NCBI RefSeq assembly: GCF_009497655.1
Contig: NZ_CP023317.1
Coordinates: 3,811,501-3,875,500, forward strand
DNA from: Priestia megaterium
Lineage (GTDB): Bacteria; Bacillota; Bacilli; Bacillales; Bacillaceae_H
Reading direction: 5' to 3'
DNA length: 64,000 bases
A program made the translations under genes and the position numbers. Each line of letters begins with the position of its first letter. Position 1 is the first letter of the stretch. Positions 7,897 through 17,115 of this stretch are shown here, in pieces. Under the pieces are notes generated by a model. It did not search any database, was not told the DNA's origin, and saw nothing but the letters and a program-made list of their open reading frames with translations.

Positions 7897-8799
7897 TTAA
7901 TTAAATACAATTGTGCGGTTTTCATGCACTAAAATGCGGTCTTCTAAGTGCCATTTCACAGCGCGTGCAAGCACCGTACGTTCAATTAAGCGGCCTTTTT
8001 TCTTTAAGTCATCCGCATCATCACGGTGATTCACGCGTTCAATATCTTGTTCAATAATTGGTCCTTCATCCAAGTCGTCCGTTACATAGTGAGACGTAGC
8101 ACCAATTAATTTTACGCCTCGTTGATATGCACGTTCATATGGACGTGCTCCAATGAATGCCGGTAAGAATGAATGGTGAATATTAATAATGCGATACGGA
8201 TTTTCAGCCACAAAGGTCGGCGTTAAAATTTGCATATAACGCGCTAAGATAATTACATCAATATCATAATCTTTTAATACTTGAAGCTGTTTTGCTTCTG
8301 CTTCTTGACGAATGTCTTTTGTCGCTGGTATATGCTTAAATGGAATGCCAAACGATTCAACTACTTCGCGCGCATCTTCGTGATTGCTTACAACGACAGC
8401 GATGTCTGTCATCAAGTCTCCGCTTTCCCACGCCCACAGCAGCTCTAGCAGACAGTGAGGCTCTTTTGACACAAAAATAGCTGTTTTTTTCAAATTATGA
8501 GCATATGTAAACTGCCAGTTCATCGAAAATGTATCGGCAATCTTTTTGAAGCTTTCTTCTAGCTTTACTTCTTTAGCTAATAAATCCTCACATTCAAATT
8601 CGAAACGGATAAAAAACATGCCGCCTTCATGGTTTGTTGAATGTTGACTTGATTCTACAATATTTGCACCGTGCTCATGTAAAAACGTAGACACAGCGGC
8701 TACAATACCCGGTTTGTCCGGACAGCTAATTAGCAGCCGACCTCGGTTTTTATATTTCTCTTTATATGAAGTTAAATGTTTTTGAATATGCGATTTCAT
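7897..8799 (-). CDS. purU: Formyltetrahydrofolate deformylase (PurU)
   Basis: Hydrolyses 10-formyl-THF to THF and formate, balancing one-carbon pools. The 300 residues hold an N-terminal ACT domain (~20-95, LLISCPDKPGIVAAVSTFL) and a C-terminal formyltransferase-like hydrolase domain with NIHHSFLPAF (catalytic Asn/His) and TSHYVTDDLDEGPII (Asp). The ACT domain and the absence of a Fmt-type C-terminal domain separate it from PurN and Fmt. RBS AGAGAGGG precedes the ATG. It stands alone, ending in the repeat-borne hairpin. Confidence 0.95.
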   Translation of the reverse strand: MKSHIQKHLTSYKEKYKNRGRLLISCPDKPGIVAAVSTFLHEHGANIVESSQHSTNHEGGMFFIRFEFECEDLLAKEVKLEESFKKIADTFSMNWQFTYAHNLKKTAIFVSKEPHCLLELLWAWESGDLMTDIAVVVSNHEDAREVVESFGIPFKHIPATKDIRQEAEAKQLQVLKDYDIDVIILARYMQILTPTFVAENPYRIINIHHSFLPAFIGARPYERAYQRGVKLIGATSHYVTDDLDEGPIIEQDIERVNHRDDADDLKKKGRLIERTVLARAVKWHLEDRILVHENRTIVFN

Positions 8800-8880
8800 G
8801 TAATTCCCTCTCTTTTTTTAAATATACAGACAATTGTACCATTATCCTTGTAGCGATGCGACATTGAAATAAGGCTTTGA

Positions 8881-8911
8881 CAAAAGAAAGCCGAAACGTT
8901 TGCTTCGGCTT
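8881..8911 (-). terminator. Terminator of the siderophore operon
   Basis: AAGCCGAA...TTCGGCTT, an 8-bp GC-rich stem followed on the minus strand by TCTTTTGTC. It lies ~130 bases past the last operon gene. Nothing else is recognisable at 8912-9040. Confidence 0.8.
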
Positions 8912-9040
8912 GCGTATTTGTTGTTCTACCATCTACTCCATCAAATCGTTCATTCACTGATCTTTACGTTCTACACATACATAAAATGAGTGTTTCCTAA
9001 AGTGCTGCAGCTCATCCCCTTCGCTTCCTGCTTTTCCTTA

Positions 9041-10846
9041 TTATTGCACGGCTTTTTCACTAACTTCATGCAAGGCATTCCTCACCGTACCATATTCGCT
9101 TGCGTGAGGACGATCTCCGTCATCTTCGTATCCGTAATCAAACATTCGATTTCGATTTAACGTTAATTTCGTAATGGTTGGACGTAATAAATCAAACAGT
9201 TCAAATCGTTTTTTCAAATGTGGAAATGATGCTTGATAATGCAAGATTTCTGCTCGTACACTTTTCCAAAAGTCTGCTTCTTCTACACCTTCATGCTCTT
9301 CTAAGATGCTTGCTAAATAGCGGAAGTGACAAACAAATAACCCTGTTAAAATAAACTGCGTCAATCCTTCCGGCTCTTCGCTGCGCAGCACTTCTTTTAA
9401 TTCAAAAGATAGCTGCTGCAGTTCTTCAAACGGCTGATCGCTAATATTCACGTCGTCTACAAAATCCTTCATAATAATTCGAACGGGCTTGTTGTTTTTA
9501 AGAACCAGTACCGTATTTTGACCGTGCGGGGAAAATACAGTGCCGTATTGATACAAGTAATGAAGTAGCGGCGGCAACACAGCGCTGGTTAGCGCATCAA
9601 TCCACTCGTTAGGAGTTAAGCCTGACTTTTCAATATATGACGAAACTAAAGCTTTCCCTTTACTGTCAACATGTAAAAGCGCAGCTAGCGTAATCGCATG
9701 CTCTCCTTCTTCTAGCTCTTGATAAATGCTTTCACGCCAAACGACTCCAAGCATCTCTAGATACTGATAAGGCGCATTTTTAATAGAAGCGAACGTCGGC
9801 TGAGTTACGTTTAACGTAGCCACTTCACCTAAAAGTCCTACTTTGCACGTATCTTTTAAAAACGCATCGCGATCTCGTATGCCTTTAATGTGCTGAGTGA
9901 CTTGAGGTGCAATGACCGTCCGCTCACTTGGAAGCCCTCTGTATACAAGGGTATTTAATATACTCATGGGAAGCTTTACATGATATTTATCTCGATTTGT
10001 TGTATTCACAAATGTCCGAATCGACTGCTGAGGAAAGTATTGATCTTCACCTTCTCCTAACGGAACAATTAAATCATTTGCAATGTATTCAGCGAATAAA
10101 GGAACAATTACGTTCATCCACTGCCATTCATGAACGGGAATATAATAATAGTCCGCTTTCGAAAGGCCTTGGCTTGTTAATTCTTTTTCAAATTCAGCTA
10201 GCCTCTCACCGCTTAGCTCCTGCTTCATAACATCATCAAAGCCGAGGGTATCCAACGAATGAAATGAAGCAATTTGCTTCTCTACAGCAATCCATGAAAG
10301 CTGAATTTCTTGTTTTTGCTCAGGCGCAAACCGAAGATAGTCATCATAACCAAACCCAATGCGCCCTTTATTATACGTAATCCAAGGATGTCCCGTCATT
10401 TCACCTTCTAGCTCTGCGTAATCCATATCTGCTAATTCATCAGCTGATTTTCGATTTTGTAAATGCAAATCTGCTATTAATGTATGAAAATATTCTTTTG
10501 CTAAGTGACCTGCGGTTGAGCTAGACATTCCTTTGTCTTCAGATAGGCTAATTAACAGCTGCAAGGCCTCCGAAAATGTAGGGGTTGACGTTTTAGATGT
10601 CAACTTAATACTTTCTGGTAGTACAGAAAAACTGTCAAACAATCGTTGTTTCGCTTGATATGTATACGTAACGCCCCGGTGATCTTCCCATCGATACGTG
10701 GCAAGCGCACCCTGCTTTTGCAGCTGTTTTGGCTCAATAATATTTTCATACATAAATTCCTGCAGCATTTTAGCTAAAAGCTGTCGATTTGCTTTTTCCC
10801 ATGATTGCTTATTAAATACGGAAAGATTCGTTTCTTTGATTTTCAT
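9041..10846 (-). CDS. NIS siderophore synthetase, IucA/IucC family (RhbF-like)
   Basis: ATP-dependent synthetase joining a citrate carboxylate to a hydroxamate amine. Length 601 residues. Family marks: a Ser-Arg-Thr motif in FPQQSIRTFVN, IPVHEWQWMNV (the HPWQ-type motif), KLPMSILNTL, and C-terminal FSPHGQNTVLVL. It is the last gene of the operon, its ATG overlapping the exporter's stop as ATGA. By position and length it corresponds to rhbF of the rhizobactin locus, expected to add the second N-hydroxy-N-acetyl-diaminopropane arm; the order of action is inferred. Confidence 0.9.
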   Translation of the reverse strand: MKIKETNLSVFNKQSWEKANRQLLAKMLQEFMYENIIEPKQLQKQGALATYRWEDHRGVTYTYQAKQRLFDSFSVLPESIKLTSKTSTPTFSEALQLLISLSEDKGMSSSTAGHLAKEYFHTLIADLHLQNRKSADELADMDYAELEGEMTGHPWITYNKGRIGFGYDDYLRFAPEQKQEIQLSWIAVEKQIASFHSLDTLGFDDVMKQELSGERLAEFEKELTSQGLSKADYYYIPVHEWQWMNVIVPLFAEYIANDLIVPLGEGEDQYFPQQSIRTFVNTTNRDKYHVKLPMSILNTLVYRGLPSERTVIAPQVTQHIKGIRDRDAFLKDTCKVGLLGEVATLNVTQPTFASIKNAPYQYLEMLGVVWRESIYQELEEGEHAITLAALLHVDSKGKALVSSYIEKSGLTPNEWIDALTSAVLPPLLHYLYQYGTVFSPHGQNTVLVLKNNKPVRIIMKDFVDDVNISDQPFEELQQLSFELKEVLRSEEPEGLTQFILTGLFVCHFRYLASILEEHEGVEEADFWKSVRAEILHYQASFPHLKKRFELFDLLRPTITKLTLNRNRMFDYGYEDDGDRPHASEYGTVRNALHEVSEKAVQ

Positions 10847-12000
10847 CCTTCATTCTCCTTTACTTGTCTTAGAATAGGGATTGTTTTATTACGCAGCGGC
10901 ATTACAGCGCTAGCAGCTAGCAAAGCAGCTGCTCCCGCTACTAAAGGAAATGCCAAATCCACTTTGCTGATTTCTAATGCTACAATCGGTGCAATCAGCA
11001 GAGCGATATTTTGAACAGCAATAAGCCAGCTGTAATAGTAAGCAGCCGCTTCTTTACTTTTTCGAAATAAATAGATATCCAGTATAACCATGCTGAGATA
11101 AAACCCGGCTCCATATAAAATTCGGCTGATAATAAACACGCTGAGATGATCAGCATATGCCTGCAAACACAGCACCAAAACACTAGCACCCGTTATGCCA
11201 TAAAAAAGCGGTATAACGTTGCCGTTCAATAGTTTGGTAGGTACCGTAAGCTTTAAGACAATCGCCATAATACTCGGCATCGCATACAGCAAAGCGCCGC
11301 CTTGACTGCTCATGCCATATGTTTCATGTGTAAACAATGTAAAATAAGGGCGAATGACATTGTGCCCAAGGTAAAAAAAGAAAATCGCCAGCAAATAAAA
11401 AAAGATGGGCTCGTTTATGCTTTGAATGGATGCCGGTGTTTTTTCTGCTTTTAAAGGTAATGCTTTTCTTGTTAAGAGCCATACGGCCAGTACCATATCA
11501 ATTAAAGCAAAGTATTGATATACGTTAAGCGGCATTTCCCATGCAATAACCGTACTTCCAAACAAGCTAGCGACAATAATCGCCGTATGAACAATAAATA
11601 CATACGTTGTTGCAGCACTTGCCTTTTTCTGTCCTTTTTTCATGCCGCCTACTAAATAGGGGTACAAAAGATATAAACTGCTTTGAAATAGGAGCAGCAC
11701 TAAGGAAGTAGCTAAAAATCCATAAAAAGTAGAAACTTCGCTCAAAATGACTTTAATTAAGGCCGTCATTAAAAGTGACGTTACAACTACATATTTTACG
11801 TTCCATTTCTTAAACAGCATTCCCCATAAAGGTGTCATAACAATGACCACAATCCGGCAGCAAATAATGAAAAAAGACGTCATCGCCACTCCATCTACAT
11901 GAAATGCATGTGTAAAATACTGTGGATAAAATGGTGATAATAATACTTCTGACGTCATGGTCATAAACAAGCAGATAAAAACAAAGCGCGGAGAAATCAT
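10843..12000 (-). CDS. MFS transporter, probable siderophore exporter
   Basis: Predicted 12-TM major facilitator protein of 385 residues. N-terminal half: SPRFVFICLFMTMTSEVLLS, then MTPLWGMLFKKWNVKY as the loop 2-3 A-like motif. The second half begins after KAEKTPASIQSINEP (~195-210). It sits between rhbE- and rhbF-like genes, overlapping the latter by four bases, so it is translated with the biosynthetic enzymes. Location inside the operon and the lack of binding-protein or ATPase partners argue for export of the finished siderophore; import is not excluded by sequence. Confidence 0.82.
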   Translation of the reverse strand: MISPRFVFICLFMTMTSEVLLSPFYPQYFTHAFHVDGVAMTSFFIICCRIVVIVMTPLWGMLFKKWNVKYVVVTSLLMTALIKVILSEVSTFYGFLATSLVLLLFQSSLYLLYPYLVGGMKKGQKKASAATTYVFIVHTAIIVASLFGSTVIAWEMPLNVYQYFALIDMVLAVWLLTRKALPLKAEKTPASIQSINEPIFFYLLAIFFFYLGHNVIRPYFTLFTHETYGMSSQGGALLYAMPSIMAIVLKLTVPTKLLNGNVIPLFYGITGASVLVLCLQAYADHLSVFIISRILYGAGFYLSMVILDIYLFRKSKEAAAYYYSWLIAVQNIALLIAPIVALEISKVDLAFPLVAGAAALLAASAVMPLRNKTIPILRQVKENEG

Positions 12001-12003
12001 TTC

Positions 12004-13293
12004 TTAAAATCCGAACTTTTGGAAAACAGTATTTTTATATATTTTGTACACGCTTTTGCCTGCAATTTGGTTAATCAAAACAGCATTGCGATAAGCGCCT
12101 AAACCTAAGTCCGGTGCTCCAACTCCGTGTGTATGAAGCTCTCCGTTTTGCACAAATAGCGGGGCTCCTTTCTTCTTCATCTCAACTTGATAGCGTTCGT
12201 TAATTTTCAGCTGGCCTTTTTCATCGAATAGTACATGTTCTTTTAAACCTTCCATAAAAGCAGGCTCTTTTGCATGATAGCCAGTAGCCATAATGACAAT
12301 TTCACTTTCTTCTTTTTCAAATGAGTCCTGCTCGTATTGGTGAAGAGTCAGAAGATGTGTATCGTTTATCTTTTCAACGCCTGCAAGTTCCGTAAGCGCG
12401 CGCATCGTTAGAGGCACTTCTTTTCCTCCAATTGTTCGTTCGTAAATCAAATCATAAATATTCCCGATTGTTTCAAAGCTTATTCCTTTATAGAGGAGAG
12501 CTTGATTTCGTAAAACGCTCTCTTTTTTCTCTTCGGGCAATCTGTAAAAATAGCGGGTATAATCCGGTGAAAAATGTTCAAGGCCAAGCTTTGAATATTC
12601 CATTGGATAAAAACCTTTTGAGCGCGTATACCAATTCAGCTTATACTCAAACTCAGGCTGCTGTTGAAGTAAATCATAGACAATTTCAGCTGCACTTTGA
12701 CCAGAGCCAATTACGGTTATGCTTTTAGCCTGCAGCGTTTGCTGACGCTTCATTTTGTAATGAGCGGAGTGATAAAACGTATCGCTTGCCACTGTTTGAA
12801 AGTCTCTTGGCACTACGGGCTGCGTACCTACTCCAGTAACAAGATGATAGCTGTAATAGGTATAAAGCTTTCCTTCTTTTTCAACTGTTACTTCGTAGTA
12901 AGGCTTAGCGTCTTCATGCATTTTTACTTCTTTTACTGTGCTGTTAAATTCAAGCCCACTCAGCTGGCTCGCTACCCAGCGGCAATAGTGATTGTATTCA
13001 TTTCTCGGAATATGAAACTTTTCAAAGAAATAAAACTGATACAAGCGCTCATGCTCATGCAAATAATTTAAGAACGTGTATGGACTCTTCGGATCCACCA
13101 TCGTGACCACATCTGCCATAAACGGCACTTGAAGTGTTGTCCCTTCTAAAAGCATTCCTGGATGCCAATTAAACTCATCCTTTTGTTCAAAACATTTATA
13201 TGTACAATCTTTTTTATCAATTAAAGCGGCTAATCCTAAATTAAATGGACCAACTCCTACTCCAATTACGTCTAAAATGTCCCGTTGTTCCAT
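12004..13293 (-). CDS. FAD/NADPH-dependent amine N-monooxygenase (RhbE/IucD-like)
   Basis: Hydroxylates the primary amine of the siderophore precursor, here most likely 1,3-diaminopropane or its derivative. The 429 residues have the FAD motif GVGVGPFNLGLA, NADPH motif VIGSGQSAAEIVYDL (~195-210) and the late ATGYHAKEPAF of N-hydroxylating monooxygenases. I chose the ATG at 13293 behind AAGGTGG (5-base spacing); the GTG three codons earlier would overlap that site. It begins inside the acetyltransferase gene (22-base overlap), indicating coupled translation. Confidence 0.92.
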   Translation of the reverse strand: MEQRDILDVIGVGVGPFNLGLAALIDKKDCTYKCFEQKDEFNWHPGMLLEGTTLQVPFMADVVTMVDPKSPYTFLNYLHEHERLYQFYFFEKFHIPRNEYNHYCRWVASQLSGLEFNSTVKEVKMHEDAKPYYEVTVEKEGKLYTYYSYHLVTGVGTQPVVPRDFQTVASDTFYHSAHYKMKRQQTLQAKSITVIGSGQSAAEIVYDLLQQQPEFEYKLNWYTRSKGFYPMEYSKLGLEHFSPDYTRYFYRLPEEKKESVLRNQALLYKGISFETIGNIYDLIYERTIGGKEVPLTMRALTELAGVEKINDTHLLTLHQYEQDSFEKEESEIVIMATGYHAKEPAFMEGLKEHVLFDEKGQLKINERYQVEMKKKGAPLFVQNGELHTHGVGAPDLGLGAYRNAVLINQIAGKSVYKIYKNTVFQKFGF

Positions 13294-13865
13294 TCGCTCC
13301 ACCTTCTTTCAAATACTTCTCTTTCACATTTCATCAGTACACCCGTTTTATCAGGCAGCGACACTTCTTTCATGAATTGAAACCCGCATTTTTTAAATAC
13401 TGCAATCATTTTTTCATTTCGTCTATCTGGCTCCGCTATTACTTTAGCAGTGTCTGCTACGTTAAACTTATGCTTTAGCAAACTAAGAAGGAGCGGATAA
13501 ATATAGCCTTTTCCTAAAAAAGCAGGTTCTCCAATCAATAAATGAATTCCTTGATCTCCTTTTTCATAAGGATAATAGTTACTGATTATGTCACCTTCAA
13601 CCATATAAGATTCCCAATAGCTCATAGGTACACCATCAATTTCTCCGATTAGCAGCTTTTGATGAGAATCAGCTAGAAATGTTTTTAAATGCTGCTCGTA
13701 CGCCTGTTTTGAAATATTTAAATTCCAATACGGAATAACATGCGGTTCATGCATCCACTTGTACAGCCGTTCGAAATCTTTTGCAAAAGAAACAGAGCGA
13801 AAGGTAATGCTCTGCTCCTTTTGCTGAATCATAAATGGATACTGCGTTTGCAAGGCTGATTTCAT
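13272..13865 (-). CDS. GNAT-type siderophore N-acetyltransferase (RhbD/IucB-like)
   Basis: Acetylates the hydroxylamine to the hydroxamate, using acetyl-CoA. The protein has 197 residues. ITFRSVSFAKDFERLYKWMHEP is typical of the AlcB/IucB/RhbD group, and the acetyl-CoA loop lies in LIGEPAFLGKGYIYPLL. Its ATG overlaps the stop of the preceding synthetase as ATGA, and its 3' end overlaps the monooxygenase. Acetyl, rather than a long acyl chain, is inferred from schizokinen being the known product of this species. Confidence 0.9.
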   Translation of the reverse strand: MKSALQTQYPFMIQQKEQSITFRSVSFAKDFERLYKWMHEPHVIPYWNLNISKQAYEQHLKTFLADSHQKLLIGEIDGVPMSYWESYMVEGDIISNYYPYEKGDQGIHLLIGEPAFLGKGYIYPLLLSLLKHKFNVADTAKVIAEPDRRNEKMIAVFKKCGFQFMKEVSLPDKTGVLMKCEREVFERRWSEWNNGTF

Positions 13866-15616
13866 ACACGTACACCTGCAGATTCGAACAATGGATTCTC
13901 GACATTTACATAAACAGACTGTGTTTCAAGAGATCCTACCAGCTCATCCATATCATGAACGCGCGTTAAGAAGTTGGCTTTGCAAGGAAGCACTTTCTCT
14001 TCTAACATTGATGAAACAAGCCCTGTATGATCATTTTCTTTGTACATCTCGATCTCTTGTCGCAAAATCAATAGCAGATCTGATTCTTGAGCGAGGCCAG
14101 CTGCACCAAAAGCGTTAACTAATCCTAAAATATGATTAAAAAATACGTAATAACGAAATCTTTCTTCTGCTACAGCGTCATCACAGACCGTATCGCTTTC
14201 TCCGTTTAAGGAAGGAAGCAGCTTGCGAAGCTCTTGTTCCTTTGATTTCATAAAGTAATAGCCTTGGTTATCGCGGTAGTAAAACACCGATGGATATCCG
14301 TTTTCATCAAGTTTAATAACGGAGTTTTGCTGATGAGCTTCCAGCGCAATTCCTTTTTGAGTGTAAAGCCACATCATAGGATGAAAAGATACGTCTAAAT
14401 AGCGTTTAAACCAGCGCTTGCTTACATCTTCAGTCGTGCTATTTTCACTTGCAGCAATGTGATGAATAATATTTTCAATTTGAGAAGCTTCTCCAAACAC
14501 ATGATCTTGACACAAACTGGCTAGAAGTGTTGTACGATCCCCTTGCTTACCTTGAAAAGGATTGCTTCGAATCATAACTTCAAATCCAAGCTCCTTTTCT
14601 CCAAGCGTGATGTAAGCAGGGTCTTCAATTACTTGAAAAGCCGGATGATTTTCGTGAAGCTCCGCCTGTAATCCCTTTTGCAATAAACGGCTAACTTCTA
14701 CCCCTCTGCTTAATTCTTTGCGTTTGTTCACTCTCAGTGAATTAGTGATTTTTACCGGAATGGAAAATTTATACATCACATCTGCATTGTTACTGTATAC
14801 GGTTCGAACAGACGAAGTCGGATAAAACGGCTGACCGTGTGGCCCTAGATAAGCAAGCCTGCCTTTTTGAATCCATTGGCACACTTCTTCTTTTCCTAAA
14901 AGATAACGAGCTTGTAGCGGATGCATAGGTATAAGTGAATAATCGTCCGCTTGGCAATAAGACTGTATGAATTCTTCAGAAACCGTCTTATCTTTTTTCA
15001 GCTGCTCTTTAATAAGCTGTGAAGCGGTTTGATTTCCAGCGGACTGTTCTGCAACGAGAGATGCATGCGCTTTAAAATAATGAAGCTGAAATTCCCCGTT
15101 CACTTCAGGTCCAAATACCTCTTCTTCTTCAGGTAATATCCCTTGGCGGCTTTTAGGTGTTGGATGCAGCTGGTGCCCAATAAGCAGGGACTGTTCAGAT
15201 TCTAAGAACGTTTTGTCCCATTTATAGCACGTTTCTAACTCTTTCTGCCTTTTTTCAATGAATAATTTCATATTTTCATAGCTTAATAGAACACGTATAA
15301 TTAGCTCATTTACTTGTACTAAATGATCCGTTACTTCTTTTAAAAGAAAGGCCAAAAGAGTGACGATATCTAACTCCTTAATCTCCTCTTGCTGAATACG
15401 ATAAGAAAAGTTTGAAAAGAACAAGTGACGTCCGGTGGCTGAGCGGTACTTTACTGGAAAGTAAAGAGTTACCGGCTGTTTTTCTAGTCTAAGAACGAGC
15501 GTTTCCTCACTTTTTATTTCTGAAACGGACTGCCATACTCCCTTACCTGTCTCTCGAATATAGCAATTAATAATGTTTTGCATCGTAATAAAATTAGCCG
15601 ATAACTGAGCGTTCAC
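13862..15616 (-). CDS. NIS siderophore synthetase, IucA/IucC family (RhbC-like)
   Basis: Second citrate-condensing synthetase of the operon, 584 residues. Motifs: LIPMHPLQARYLL (HPxQ), the SxRT motif in YPTSSVRTVYS, KFSIPVKITNSLRVNK and C-terminal LEAHQQNSVIKLDENG. The start is a GTG at 15616 supported by AAGGAGGAG at good spacing; it lies 23 bases inside the decarboxylase gene. The ATG 33 bases on would lack a site. It matches rhbC in the rhizobactin order and probably makes the first citrate amide bond. Confidence 0.9.
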   Translation of the reverse strand: MNAQLSANFITMQNIINCYIRETGKGVWQSVSEIKSEETLVLRLEKQPVTLYFPVKYRSATGRHLFFSNFSYRIQQEEIKELDIVTLLAFLLKEVTDHLVQVNELIIRVLLSYENMKLFIEKRQKELETCYKWDKTFLESEQSLLIGHQLHPTPKSRQGILPEEEEVFGPEVNGEFQLHYFKAHASLVAEQSAGNQTASQLIKEQLKKDKTVSEEFIQSYCQADDYSLIPMHPLQARYLLGKEEVCQWIQKGRLAYLGPHGQPFYPTSSVRTVYSNNADVMYKFSIPVKITNSLRVNKRKELSRGVEVSRLLQKGLQAELHENHPAFQVIEDPAYITLGEKELGFEVMIRSNPFQGKQGDRTTLLASLCQDHVFGEASQIENIIHHIAASENSTTEDVSKRWFKRYLDVSFHPMMWLYTQKGIALEAHQQNSVIKLDENGYPSVFYYRDNQGYYFMKSKEQELRKLLPSLNGESDTVCDDAVAEERFRYYVFFNHILGLVNAFGAAGLAQESDLLLILRQEIEMYKENDHTGLVSSMLEEKVLPCKANFLTRVHDMDELVGSLETQSVYVNVENPLFESAGVRV

Positions 15617-17114
15617 GTAATCGCTCCTCCTTTTTCTCCAACTGTTTGCCTAAAGCAACAACTTCCTCTAAATGAGTGACAACAGAATCAAATGTAATCA
15701 TAGGATTTAACATCGTTAGTTTTAAATAGACTCGTTCTTTATGCTTTGTTTTTGCCATGATAAACGTGCCTTTTTCGTATAAGTGCTGCTGAATAAGCTG
15801 ATTCAACCTATTTTCATAATGCTGCTGCTTTTGACAATCACTATATAAAATATCTGGTACATAGCGAAAGACAACCGCGTTCATATAAGGGTCATTTAAC
15901 ACTTCTACATTCCTTTGTTTTTGTAAGTAGTCAGCTGTTTGCTTAGCAGTTTCAATCGTGTGGTCAACCATTTCTCCGTATTCATTTGCACCTACTGCAC
16001 CGAAAGTAAGCCAGAGCTTCAAGGCGTCAAACCGCTTTGTCGTTTGAATGCTGCGGTCTACTAAGTGCACATGCTCATCTTCTTCAGGATTTAAATAATC
16101 TGCATGAAGCTGAATGTGTTTAAACATAGCTGAATTTTTCAGCAAAAATGCTCCGCAGCTTACAGGCTGATAAAACCATTTATGAAAATCCATCGTAATA
16201 GAATCTGCTCGTTCAAGAGCTTTTAAGCGTTCACGATATTTATGCGAAAATAGCAGCGCTCCTCCATAAGCGGCGTCAGCATGGAGCCAGAGCCCTTCTT
16301 TTTTAGCAAGCTCACTTATTTCAAAAAGAGGATCTACGCTCCCAAAATCTGTTGTACCTGCCGTTGCTACAATAGCAAAGGGAAGGTTGCCCTGAGCTTT
16401 CACTTCCTGTATTGCTTCTTCTAAGCTTTTTATATCCATTTCATGCTGCTCATTGCACTTTACACTCACCACTGCACGCATGCCCAGCCCAAGCTGAGCT
16501 GCAGATTGTTGCACCGTAAAGTGCGCTTTTTCCGAGCAGAAAATCCGCAGTTTTTTAGCTTGGAACGGTAAGCCTTCTTTACTAACATCCATTGAAAAGG
16601 CAGAATGGCAATATTCATTACGAGCAAGCAGGAGTCCCATATAATTTGACTGCGTCCCTCCGCTTGTAAAAATGCCTGAAGATGAGCTTGGATAACCAAT
16701 TTGTTGTGTTAACTCATCAATCACTTTATCTTCTATATACGTAGCTGCCGGACTTTGATCCCACGAGTCCATAGATTGATTCAAAGCAGAAATCATCACT
16801 TCCGCAGCAAGAGCCGGTATAATCGGAGGGCAATGCAAGTGCGCCATTGCTCCGGGATGCGAAATATGAAGCGAATGATTCATCACTACTGCTTGTACGT
16901 TATCAAATAAATCTTCTAGCGGCTGTTCGTGCTTGCTAAAATAGACAGAACGATTGACTAAGTTTGACAGCTCTTCAACGTCGATGTGAGTATAAGCGGA
17001 CTTTAATTCATAGTAGTGACGTTTGATCATCTCAGTCATTCCGCCTATCATCGCTTCATAATTCTCGAGGCTTTCCTTTGTTGATGATAAAAACCACTTT
17101 TCAAACGGTGCCAT
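15594..17114 (-). CDS. L-2,4-diaminobutyrate decarboxylase (RhbB-like), PLP enzyme
   Basis: Group II PLP decarboxylase of 506 residues producing 1,3-diaminopropane from 2,4-diaminobutyrate. The catalytic region SITMDFHKWFYQPVSCGAF carries the His-Lys with the Schiff-base lysine; ATAGTTDFGSVDPL and LWLHADAAYGGALL are the other family blocks. It starts one base after the aminotransferase stop (TAG-A-ATG) and ends inside the synthetase gene. The aminotransferase beside it fixes the substrate as diaminobutyrate rather than glutamate or an aromatic amino acid. Confidence 0.92.
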   Translation of the reverse strand: MAPFEKWFLSSTKESLENYEAMIGGMTEMIKRHYYELKSAYTHIDVEELSNLVNRSVYFSKHEQPLEDLFDNVQAVVMNHSLHISHPGAMAHLHCPPIIPALAAEVMISALNQSMDSWDQSPAATYIEDKVIDELTQQIGYPSSSSGIFTSGGTQSNYMGLLLARNEYCHSAFSMDVSKEGLPFQAKKLRIFCSEKAHFTVQQSAAQLGLGMRAVVSVKCNEQHEMDIKSLEEAIQEVKAQGNLPFAIVATAGTTDFGSVDPLFEISELAKKEGLWLHADAAYGGALLFSHKYRERLKALERADSITMDFHKWFYQPVSCGAFLLKNSAMFKHIQLHADYLNPEEDEHVHLVDRSIQTTKRFDALKLWLTFGAVGANEYGEMVDHTIETAKQTADYLQKQRNVEVLNDPYMNAVVFRYVPDILYSDCQKQQHYENRLNQLIQQHLYEKGTFIMAKTKHKERVYLKLTMLNPMITFDSVVTHLEEVVALGKQLEKKEERLRERSVIG

Positions 17115-17115
17115 T